Source: Mucidula mucida (taxonomy: Eukaryota; Basidiomycota; Agaricomycetes; Agaricales; Physalacriaceae). From it: a DNA stretch of 64,000 nucleotides. The DNA is taken from the NCBI GenBank assembly GCA_015501055.1, contig JADNYV010000033.1, positions 186,001 through 250,000 on the forward strand. Direction: 5' to 3'. Positions 11,997 to 21,537 of the stretch are shown in pieces. Numbering within the stretch: position 1 is the stretch's first letter; each line of letters begins with the position of its first letter. The translations under genes were made by a program, and so were the position numbers. A model generated the notes under the pieces. It was not told the DNA's origin. It did no database searches and saw only the letters and a list, made by a program, of their open reading frames with translations.

Positions 11997-13493
11997 ATGG
12001 TTCTGCGGGATATCGATAGCGCATTTGTCGCCGCGTTCTTGTCCACTTTGCTTTATGGTCAGTCACTCAGTCCATTTCCCAACTTAAGCGCGCGCTAATC
12101 CGTGCATGGTGTGTAGGGGCGTACCTCATCGTCGCTTTCCAGTGCAGTGAACTGCTCTACTACCGATATAAAGCGCGTCGAAATCATTGGTATCTCACCG
12201 GCACCCACTGTGTACTTTTCATTTTGATCAGCATCGTAAGTCACCGGTGTCGTTATCGCCCTCGACGCTATACTGATATTTATCTCCCCAGCGCTGTATA
12301 AGTGTCATGACTCGCGTCTTGCACGGTCTGATTAACCAACGACCGGACGGCAGCATTGAACTTGGCGGCTTCAGCTCCACGCAAAGCTTGCTCGTCAATA
12401 TCCCATGGATGTTAATCATTGTGATCTCAGATCTATTCATCGTTAGTTGATCTCGTTTGTGCTGATCATGATAGCGATTGAGGCTAACTACATTTTCAGA
12501 TCTATCGCGCCTACGTCGTCACTAAGAAGAGGTTACTTCTCATCATCGTCCCTATGTTGTTGTTGATGGGTGATTTCGGTGCGTCTTACATACACTTCGG
12601 CCCATACCGCAAATCTAAGATCCCAATGTAGCTGCTGGCATCTGGCTTATAAACTCGCTGGTCCAGAACTCAGACGATAACCCTTTCATTGCCCAGGTCT
12701 CCATGTCTATCAAGTTATTCTGCTCTTTCACTGTGGCTATCAATCTTATCTGCTCTGGTAAGCCTTTTTTTGTTGAGACACACGGAATGGTGCTTACATT
12801 CTCGGTAGGATTGATTTCGTGGCGCATCCTCAATGTTCGCAAGAATGTGACCGGGTTGTCAGTTAGGAACGATTCTCTTACGAACCTGGTCGTAACTATA
12901 ATCGAATCAGGTATGCGAGCTCTCTCATTTCCGAATATTGTCCTCATTCTTGTCTTTCAGCTGCGCTCTGGACGGCAGTGTCGCTCTGCATTGTGATTAC
13001 CACACTCATTGGAAGTTATGTCAACTACATTCTCATTGATCTTGTAAGTCCTCTTCCGTATCAGATTTGAGAATGTGTTACTGAAAGACTTCCCAGTGTC
13101 CGCCTCTTTCTGTACGTCTGTGTGATTACGCTTCAGACATTTACTCACGTTCTGCACCCATCTCTGTTTCCAGGGGCTTGTAGTAAGTCTCTTCGATGGT
13201 GTCATGAACACGGTTGACTGATAACATTCCAGTTCTCTAACATCATCATGCGCGTCAGTCGCGGGCAAAGCTACGGCGATACCAACACCAACTCGCACTC
13301 CGGCACCCGTCGCACAGAATGGAGTGGTCGCCCTGTAGATCCTACAGAGACCAACGTTCAAATACGCCTCGACAGAATAGTCCACACGCGCCGCGAGGAT
13401 TTCGAGACATCGAAGACGGCCGGTATCGATGTCGCCGCCAGCGCGCGGGAAACTGCTAGCGTCGAGACGCCTTCAGTGTACGACACGAAATAG
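11997..13493 (+). CDS. Seven-transmembrane protein of an Agaricomycete-type family
   Basis: Starts at ccaccATGG. Exons separated by introns of about 50-60 nt encode hydrophobic helices: FVAAFLSTLLYGAYLIVAF, WYLTGTHCVLFILISI, LLVNIPWMLIIVISDLFIIY, RLLLIIVPMLLLMGDFAAG, LFCSFTVAINLICSGLISW, WTAVSLCIVITTLIGSY and a final short one. A polar cytosolic tail of about 75 residues is rich in Ser, Thr and Arg. The layout is that of a large family of predicted 7-TM proteins in mushroom-forming fungi with no proven ligand or activity. A receptor role is possible but only inferred from topology. The stop is the tag at 13491-13493. Confidence 0.75.
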
Positions 13494-13733
13494 CGAGAGG
13501 TTCACCAAGGGATTCCAGATTAATCTTCTTCTGTGTAACATCAAGGCTCGCCGTCACTTCTTCTTTATCGGTTTTCGGGGTGTACAAGTACAATATCAAT
13601 TTAGTCGGTCATTCAAATGTCTTTCTTCTCGTCTGGTTTCTCTTCCAGCTTTCTTCAGGGGCAGGCGTCATTTCCTTATCTGAATCTTGCTGTGTCTCTG
13701 GGGGAGGCGTAGCTTCGTCCTCGTCTGCAGCGT

Positions 13734-14703
13734 CTACTTCCAATCCTCGTTTGGTGGGAAGTACTCTGGGATCAAGTCCCGATACACGTCGCGGTCCTTG
13801 TTACTCCAAACCACGAAAATAACGCGTTCAAGCTATAGCGAATCTTTATGAGTGCTTTCTGAAATATTCAGAATGAGTGGACGTACTTTTGATCCTTCCT
13901 CGGTAGTTACAAAGTCGCGGACTTCCTTCAACGCTATGTGCGTGGCATCTTCGATCGGATACCCATATATGCCAGTAGAGATTGACGGAAAGGCCTGGCG
14001 ATAATGAATCGATAGAAGGCAACGATCACTGGAAGTTACACATACGATATGTTTGAGGGAATGCTGCACAGCCAGTTGTAGGCTTGTCCGATAACACGAT
14101 GCGAGCTGCTTAGCCTTGGTGTCAACGCTTAGCTTGGAATAGATGGGCCCAACGGTGTGGATGATATGTTTTCTACAGCCACATCGTCAAAAATCAGGTA
14201 TAACATGGATAATGGCGCGTTTCTTACGAGGGAAGTTTGTGGCCACCAGTAATCTTGGATTGTCCAGTTTCACATCCTTTGAGAGGTCGACCTTTCCAGA
14301 TTTGAGAAGCGCTTCTAGGAAGAAAAGAAATATTCCGTACATTCTTCTAGTAAACCCGGCCCCGCCGCATCGTGAATGGCGCCGTCGACTGCAGAAGCTG
14401 ATGAATTTCTACCCGACAAGTGTGCGAATGATTCCACTGACCACCTCCACCACCTAAATCACTAACGATGAGTCTTTCTGTACGGTTTGAAAGTGGCACA
14501 AGACGCACCGAGTAGACTCTTATTCGCCGCATTGACTATAGAATCGATCTGAAGCTTGGTGATATCACCTTGGCTACAAAAGCATTGAGTAACTTGAAAA
14601 ACTAGTCATATTGCACGAACAAGAGCGAGATCCGATTTAGCAGAGATGCATCCACAGGGAACCGGGGCTTGTCCACCGCAGTAATGAAACCTTTCTTGAA
14701 CAT
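13734..14703 (-). CDS. Macro-domain (ADP-ribose-binding) protein
   Basis: Spliced exons give a complete macro domain: ISLFQGDITKLQIDSIVNAA, then NKSLLGGGGVDGAIHDAAG, GCETGQSKITGG, KHIIHTVGPIYSKL, AFPSISTGIYGYPIEDATH and a final VIFVVWSNKDRDVYRDLIP. The NAAN, GGGVDGAIH and STGIYGYP loops that cradle ADP-ribose are all present. Likely role: binding or hydrolysing ADP-ribose derivatives or O-acetyl-ADP-ribose. The frame is open from ATG 14703. However, MFVALAE just upstream (ATG 14741) and an acidic tail after the stop at 13734 each lie one base out of frame, so the true protein may be longer at both ends. One donor is the unusual gttcgt. Confidence 0.8.
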
Positions 14704-14957
14704 TTGGATTAGCGTTGGGTCTCTGCCAACGCGACGAACATGATGTCGTCTTCAGATTCAGTGTCCTCGGCGTCCGATATTCTGACTGGATCCGGAGAGG
14801 GTGTTCGCAATTGAGACATGGACGTATTGGTGGAGAGGAGTTACCCATTTAGGTATGGCACGCGCAAGTCACTCTCAGAATCCAATTCGGCACGGGCTCG
14901 CCGCTCGTGCACGATGTATCATGTCAGTAATTTGGGTCTAAGTCGGGCAAAAACATC

Positions 14958-14964
14958 AAAAAAA
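14958..14964 (-). terminator. Pol III terminator of tRNA-Phe
   Basis: Seven T residues on the minus strand directly follow the tRNA discriminator base. Confidence 0.7.
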
Positions 14965-15037
14965 TGGGGTCACCCAGGATTGAACTGGGGACCTCCAGAA
15001 CTTCAGTCTGTTGCTCTCCCAGCTGAGCTATGACCCC
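14965..15037 (-). tRNA. tRNA-Phe (GAA)
   Basis: A 73-nt cloverleaf. The acceptor GGGGTCA pairs with TGACCCC; the D arm is GCTC...GAGC; the anticodon loop CTGAAGT has anticodon GAA; the T arm is CCCAG-TTCAATC-CTGGG. There is no intron. The first pair of the anticodon stem is A-G, leaving four good pairs. Internal A and B boxes are intact, and a T7 run ends transcription. Confidence 0.9.
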
Positions 15038-15133
15038 TGGTGATTTACGCCACAGTGAGCAGTATCATCCGTCTTTGTGATATAGATATGGGATACACCC
15101 CTTGATTCAATTGCTTGTCCATCGACCATCATC

Positions 15134-15647
15134 ATGTCGACGGCAATTGAATCTGAACTCTACGCTGCGGCTGATTTCTGCTTGATTCCTATGGCAGCTC
15201 CAGAAGCCTCTGTGTGTCCTTTTCTTTCTCTGTCTAGGCTGAGCGATATTCTGATATGATAGGTCGCCATCTTTATCACAGAGTGTCAGCGAGTGCTCGA
15301 GAGATCCGGGCTAGTTTACTCGGTTCGTATCACGCGTACTATCAAGAGTACACCTAACCAATAAATTCTACACAGATGCAGTAAGCGCTCATCGCACTTC
15401 CAACTAATAATGCATATAATTCTTCCCCGATTCAAGTGGATATGGAACCAACATCGAGGGTCCCTGGTCTGCTGTGTGTAACGCAATTCGCGCGTGTCAT
15501 GAAGCCGTGCACGCGCAGGGTATTCCTCGAATCGCAACTGATATAAGGATTGGTACGCGCACCGACAGACCGGCGAGCGGTAAAGTGAATGAAGGAAAGG
15601 TCAAACGCGTTGAAGAGATCCTGGAGAAGTCGTCAGGTTCTGTGTAA
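15134..15647 (+). CDS. ECM15/UPF0045 (MTH1187-YkoF type) small protein
   Basis: Exons 15134-15211, 15263-15322, 15376-15380 and 15437-15647 give 117 residues. Exon 3 is a 5-nt micro-exon (atgca) needed to build MHGYGTNIEGPW. The family signature is complete: DFCLIPM near the N-terminus, ECQRVLERSGLVY, GYGTNIEGPW, EAVHAQGIPRIATDIRIGTR and a C-terminal VKRVEEILEK. Members form small ferredoxin-like tetramers; bacterial YkoF relatives bind thiamine or its pyrimidine, and yeast Ecm15 has no settled function. The donor of intron 2 is gttcgt. The gene is just downstream of, and opposite to, tRNA-Phe. Confidence 0.88.
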
Positions 15648-16439
15648 AGGATCTAAGATGCGGCACTAATAGCTTATAGGCACCAGTATGGTTTCGACAA
15701 TAAAAGTTACGTCTCTCTCTGGCAGTTGTCCGCGTTATCTCGAGGTTCTGGTTGATCTAACGAATCGTGCTTTTGGTAGGTGCCGTAGTTCACATTCACT
15801 CTAAACGGCACAGAGCGCGTCTTGTTCCCGATTTTTTGCTAGTTTCCGGCCATCCTAACACTGCGGGCCTCAATGGATCATTCAAGGTTTGTTCTGCCCG
15901 TTGAAGAAAATCAGCATCTGTCAATACGCCTCAGATATGCTGAACACGTTTATATGCCGGTCTCCTTGCATGCCCGCCCATGGACAGACTCGATATAGAA
16001 GACAACTTGCAGATCGTACTTGATGTGGGAATATTAGACTTGCCAGGTTGAAATCTCTATGTTATTCTTTCTTGCTTTGATGAAATACTCTGGCATTTGT
16101 TGTTAGCGTCCCTGCTCTACAGTGCTGTCAACTCGAGATGAGCACAAGTGGACAGGTAGGATGGTCGAAGAGCTGTGGATATAGTGTAGCTCTGATTCTA
16201 ATTGGAGTTTTAAATCCGTGCGCCACATTGAAAACCTGCCCCTTGTCGGGCGCATAAGCGGCAAGCTCCGACACCCTGAAGAATTTTTCGTATCAAGCGT
16301 GAGCGCAGTTACGTAGAGCACAGGTAGAGCACACTCTAGAGTGTCACCATGACAGGCGAACTTGGTAGAAGTTGGTACTCTACGGTTTATGTATGTCATT
16401 ATCGATACAGTAGGGATATAAATCAGAAGCAAAGCAAAT
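15648..16439. other. Intergenic between convergent genes, nothing recognised
   Basis: About 790 bp between the stops of the ECM15-like gene and the carrier gene. Several short frames exist, but none shows a family signature. Confidence 0.5.
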
Positions 16440-17616
16440 TTAAAGAGGCCGCATAAATATGAGCACGCCTTCGTACACTGCCCACGCAATGGCAGAGCTC
16501 AACACTTTACGACTAAGCCGCAAAGACACCCCGTCAAAGTAACCTTGGACGCCGCGTTGCTAAAATCCCTCAGAACCGAAATGGTTCATGATGTTAGAGG
16601 ACTCACATTCCAGATGGTCTTCACAGTCCTCGCGAAGCCCTGATAACGTTCTTCGGTACGGACTTGAATCTTGGTCTAAAAGACATTGGATTTAGATGAG
16701 AGCAGCTGCAGCTAAGAAAAAAGAGTAACCTTAATAACATCGAATGGATGAGTCGCGATGGTTGCCAACGCGCCGGCCGACGCTGCGGATGTGCTATGTA
16801 TTATTGTGGAGTTCCAGGTCGACGGGAGGTCGCGTTTGATACTCTCGTAAAAAACGACAAACAATCCGGCGTATGGCGCATCTCGAAGTGACGAGGCCAA
16901 AAATCCCCGGAAGAGCTCAGCGCGTTCCATTCCCCGTAACGCCTGGTATAGACTAGGATATGCATACATGTTACTCTGATACCTTCCAAGTCAATTCGGG
17001 TCCATCGTCGCGTGGAAAGACACGCACCTCGAATCGCGCTTTTATGACGGAAAACGGGTTTAGAATGAAACCGACAGTCACACGCGCCGTGGCTCCGGCA
17101 ATAAGATTCCCTTGGGCTGTCAACTTTGGTAAAACGCTATTGCTTTTCCTGAAAGTCGTGGGAGGAGGTAGAGTGAAGTAGGGTGAAGTAGCTAGTATAG
17201 TCCGAAGGTGAGTTAGTCCAGCCATATACAAAGCTACGCCCGGAACATTTCTGGAAGTTGAATGAGCCCTAATCTCGTGTAGAGTAAGTTTGCATACCGA
17301 ATAAGTGAAGCATTCGTTCCCCTCCATAAGCCCTTCGCTCCTTGAGTTGAGAGAATAGCTCGTGTTGTTGGTAATATCCCCACTCTGGTAGCTGTGTGTC
17401 CATGATCCACCTGTTGCAATCGAGTCTTCACCAGGTCGACTGTCCGAGTATGAGAGCATTCCAAGACAGAATTACAAACCATTTCTTACAGGGCTGTAGA
17501 CAGACGGTTGACGCGAATCCGGAGAGGGCACCTGAGCCTCTAGCGTGAATTGGATTTCACAGTAATTTAAATGCAACGAACGCACCCGACACAAGATGCA
17601 GCTGGACATTGCTCAT
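16440..17616 (-). CDS. HEM25: Mitochondrial glycine carrier, SLC25A38/Hem25 type
   Basis: Spliced from ATG 17616 (MSNVQLHLVSGAGSGALSG) to the stop at 16440. Three mitochondrial carrier repeats are visible. The first has QPFDLVKTRLQQ, the second ILNPFSVIKARFE, and the third THPFDVIKTKIQVR, each with the carrier PX[DE/S]XX[KR] motif, followed by GLWRGTNASLIR, ELFRGFLASSLRDAPYAGLF and GYFDGVSLRLSRK. Inner-membrane carriers of this type import glycine for heme synthesis; the subgroup call rests on the N-terminal sequence and the VQGYFDGVSLR region. The first intron uses a gttcgt donor that leaves a 35-nt first exon. Confidence 0.85.
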
Positions 17617-17839
17617 CTAATATTCAAGATGAGAGTAAAAAGGCAAGATCATAATAATGCCCCCGCAAAAAATCGGCTTGACGCGTCATTTCACGGGACC
17701 CCGACCGGCTATCCCGGCCATGAGAAACCGTTCCCAGGAAACGATAAATTCGACAGAATAGATACACTACGTACTTAGATAACTAGTAAACATCGATGAG
17801 CAATTACACAGCCGAGAACGAGTCCAGTTTGAAAAGCAT

Positions 17840-20430
17840 TTACAACATCTGACTTTGAGCATGCGCCAATTGTCCGATCAGATTCTTCACCACCTCCTTC
17901 TGCGCATCCTTCTCCTGCACCCACGATTGCCTGATACGCTCAAAGTCCCTTGTATCAGCCTCTAACCTCGCAACCCGCTCCTCGGCTATCTTAATTTTCT
18001 TATCCAGCTCTTCCTCTCGAGCATCGACTTGCATTAGCCGCTGATCCAAAATCTTCTCCTTTGCTAGCAGGTCGGTATCCCGTGGGCCCGCAGAATGAGC
18101 CTCAATCTGCTGCAATCTCATCCGAAGTTCCGCCAATTCAGCGTCCTTCCTGGCTATTTCACGATCCTTTCTTACGACTTCGCGTTCCAGATACGGATCA
18201 ACATGGGACGAAGAGGATACGACTGAGCCACTATTGTGGTCCATATCCTCGGTAGATGATTGCGAAGACGGCGGCGTCAGTGGTTGGCGGGGAACAGAGA
18301 CCTGACGCGTTGGAGGAGGAGGCAGGGAGATTTGACGCGTCGGTGGAGGAGGGGAGGCATGCTGCGAAAAGTACTCCGACTGAGCCGGCCTGGCCAGAAA
18401 AGATAAGGGCTGTGGAGGCTGTGGTGAGAACAGTTCCAGCTGGAATGGCCTGTCGAGTCCCTGTGTAGTGGAGAAAGGAGGGTAAGGAGGTTGTTGTGAT
18501 TGCTGCGGTGAAGGCCGGATTATTGGCAAAATGGTAGGAGACACCGATAGCTGAGGAGAAGGAGGGAAACGACTTGTCGACCATCCTGAGTTTTGCCTTG
18601 GAGTCGTCATCACATCGCGTTCCACAAGTTTCTCCCGCTGGGGAGAAAGTGGCAGGAAGGAAGGCGGAACAGCACTTCGCGCTCGCAGTGAAGACACGCT
18701 ATATCTCTCGCGAGCTCCCATGGGCGACGCGCTACTGCGGCGTCGGTGTGGTGTGCTGAGCCCATGAGCGCTGGTGATGGTGTATGGTGGAAGTTCAGTC
18801 GGACTCCGGGATCCGGAAGCAACTTGAGATATCGATTCGACCAAAGGACCGATTTCAGACTGAGAAGTTTTTGCCTTCTTCTTCCTCTTGATCATTGAAC
18901 TGCTGTGCGCTTGCACGCTCGAAATGCTGTCGACAGGGACCAGTGTGCTCCCTCTGGTAAGTCGCGCTGTGGTAGTTTGGTAGACCGGCTTAACGTCACA
19001 TTGTTTCGCCCGGTCACCAAAAGCGCATTCTCTACACCCTGGCGTATCCGTCATTTCCCGCACATACTCACACTTGTATCCACTTTCTCTACACTGCGTG
19101 CACTGTAACTCCGACGTTAGTAACTTGGATATTGCCTTGTATAGCACGCTAACCGGAGACGAGGCTGTTTTTGGGACAAGGTCCCACTCCGATACGTTCA
19201 CTCCATCTACCTCGAAGCCATTGACTGACCTATTCTGACTTCTGGGTAGATACAGCAAGATCAGCCGCGACCAAATGACATCGCCGACTTTGGACTTGAT
19301 GTAATCTTGCATGGGAGTAGACATTCGTGATACGAGAGCGCCCAAGTCTTCATACCAAGCTGCATTGTTGTCTTCACATTTCTCTTTGTCATTGTTGACC
19401 TCGGTGAACTGAGGCGTTGATATAGTCCTTGAACATGTAAAGATTTAAACAAGCGCACCGTTTCGAAAAGCCCTTGGTCTTCCGGAAGAAATGCTGTCTC
19501 AGAGGCACGGCTAATGTCGGCAAAGGTGTCTCCTCCGATCGTGGTTCTGATATACGTTAGGCATTCTAAATCCAGTGATGTAAGAGTTCGAGATAGATCA
19601 GCCAACAAGAGAGCCCTTGGACCATCCCTGTTCGCATGATAGAGGTCGAAGAAAGGCTGGACACCCATTTGAGTCGATCGTGGCATGTATAGTTAAAGCA
19701 TTGCACACCTTTGCCGCTTGCTCTAAGTCAGCTTTCGTTCGTTTTACTTTCTCATTACGATTCCGTCCAGCAGAAGCAACCTTCCGTCTTTTAGATGACG
19801 GTGATTCCTCTGCGTCATCCGCATCTTGCACCCTTTTCCGTAATTTATTGAGGCGCTGTTGTTCCTTTCGAACGTTGGGATTCCGTTTGAGACAATCAGG
19901 ACAGGCCCAGACACCCTCAGGTACCTTATCGTATTGCTCCGGTAGACAACCCAGATGCCAGGCTGGAGATGTATTCTATGAGAACAAAGAAAGCAAGATT
20001 GTGGCTACGCACCAACATCGCAAATATCACAAAAGAGAAGCTTATTCTGGTGTGAAAGAGTTCATTAATAACAGCAAAATGTATTGAAAATAACACATAC
20101 TTTCTTGGTGCTGGCTTTCGAGTGACACTTCTCGCATTTCTTGTGTCCCTCGCAATACCAACCTTTCTCTGCGATGATCTCGAGCCGCGCATATTTCAGC
20201 TTGAGACATCGAAAGGCATGATCTATAGGAAGTTAAGTATACACTTTTTATCTGGATAAACCTATGAAAAACGCACATGCTTCGCCGCAAGTGAGGCAGG
20301 ACAGCATGGCTTCGTGTTGCCCCTTCCTCTTGGAATCAGCCGGACTCTCTTTACAAATAGTGCATCCCTCCGCCATCTTGGCCTTTGTCGCCGGATTTCT
20401 TTTGCGCGGATGAGATAAAGTCGACGACAT
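17840..20430 (-). CDS. Double PHD-finger nuclear protein with Cys-rich and coiled-coil C-terminus
   Basis: From ATG 20430 (MSSTLSHPRKRNPATKAKM) the protein shows a first zinc module (CTICKES...CLTCGEACHAFRC), then WYCEGHKKCEKCH and a PHD finger ending WHLGCLPEQYDKVPEGVWACPDC. A basic segment (SSKRRKVASAGRNRNEKVKR) looks like a nuclear signal. A central exon begins PFFDLYHANRDGPRALLLAD. A further Cys cluster (CTQCRESGYKCEYVREM, CRECAFGDRAKQC) resembles a fungal Zn(II)2Cys6-like patch. A Pro/Gln/Ser-rich stretch precedes a long coiled coil (REVVRKDREIARKDAELAEL onward). PHD fingers read histone H3 tails, so a chromatin role is likely; the exact complex is unknown. A 49-nt intron joins QAAK to PFFDL. 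Confidence 0.75.
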
Positions 20431-20582
20431 GATGGCGCAAGTCAAGAGATAGTCGAACAAAAGGTCTTTCAGATTTCGAATTCCGATCCCAGATCAAACT
20501 CGGCGCTAACGGACATGAGGTACTTGTGACAGATCACTCAACAAGAGCTTATCGATACACAACCTAGAATTATATTCAATGT

Positions 20583-21365
20583 CTACCTGAACGTAGGTAA
20601 ACCCGCGACTGCTTCCCTAATCCGTCTCAAGGTCGCAATCCTATCATAAACCGCCCCTCCGCATTCCTTGCACTTGGCGCCCCAACAAGCCTCACTCTCA
20701 CTCCACTCCTCCATCTCCAACGAACACACACCCTCCTCGTTCCCATTCTCAATCTCCGTAATCATCCGCGCCCTCAGCGTCCGCCATTCGCCCCCATCGG
20801 CCTTTGCCCCGCACCCTTTGCATTTCTCGTCAAATCCCTGCCCGATAATCTCCCGGAATGCATCCCGCCTCGCGCGATGGTACTGGAAAAGCCGCACCAC
20901 CGCGCCCGCAGGCATACTCTCTAATATCGCGGCATGCTCTTCGGCATACAAATCCAATGAGAGCGTCTTTCGTGCAGCAACGACAGCCTCTGCATCCCAG
21001 CCACACCGGGACGCGAGAGCGTACACTGCGAGAGGATCCTCCATGAAGCGGTGCGACATTAGACCGCTCCTCAAGGAGCAAAGCGGCGCGCGCCAAGATT
21101 GTGCAAGAAGGACGGTCTGTGAGTAGATCTCAAAGTCCGGAAACGGCGGCACGGGGAGGCCGCTTAACATGAGGAGGAGCGGTGTGAGCGCATCTGAGGA
21201 CGCATCGATGGGTATGGAGGATGGTGATGGAGTAAAACATTGAGGAGGTAAGATGAAAACTGGTAGCCGATAGAGTACATCATCGGACGAGAGCAGATTA
21301 ATGTCATCGTCTAGAGACTGTCCAACCTGGAAGGCTGGATGATACTTGGGCACGGTAGTGGACAT
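20583..21365 (-). CDS. BTB/POZ-like domain protein, single exon
   Basis: One open exon of about 260 residues. MSTTVPKYHPAFQVGQS leads into SSDDVLYRLPVFILPPQC, matching the way Agaricomycete BTB/POZ proteins begin. Helical sequence such as EDPLAVYALASRCGWDAEA follows, then a C-terminal part with CKGCGAK, CWGAKCKECG and a final RIREAVAGLPTFR. The Cys pairs may bind metal. I chose ATG 21365 because it has G at -3 and starts the conserved part; ATG 21416 in the same frame is possible. BTB proteins often act as adaptors, but no partner is evident. Orientation is the same as the PHD and DNMT1 genes. Confidence 0.6.
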   Translation of the reverse strand: MSTTVPKYHPAFQVGQSLDDDINLLSSDDVLYRLPVFILPPQCFTPSPSSIPIDASSDALTPLLLMLSGLPVPPFPDFEIYSQTVLLAQSWRAPLCSLRSGLMSHRFMEDPLAVYALASRCGWDAEAVVAARKTLSLDLYAEEHAAILESMPAGAVVRLFQYHRARRDAFREIIGQGFDEKCKGCGAKADGGEWRTLRARMITEIENGNEEGVCSLEMEEWSESEACWGAKCKECGGAVYDRIATLRRIREAVAGLPTFR

Positions 21366-21537
21366 GACGGGCGAAGCTAGGTTACAATGCTCGAGACCGT
21401 AGGCCGCGTGTATCATGCATGGTGGCCTCGTAGGCAATCAATTGTCAGATAAAGCACAACGTACAACAAAATGTCGCGGGTATAAATAGTAGTCAGAGTT
21501 CACAATAGATCTAGCGCCAGTCTGTCCAAAACGTTCT

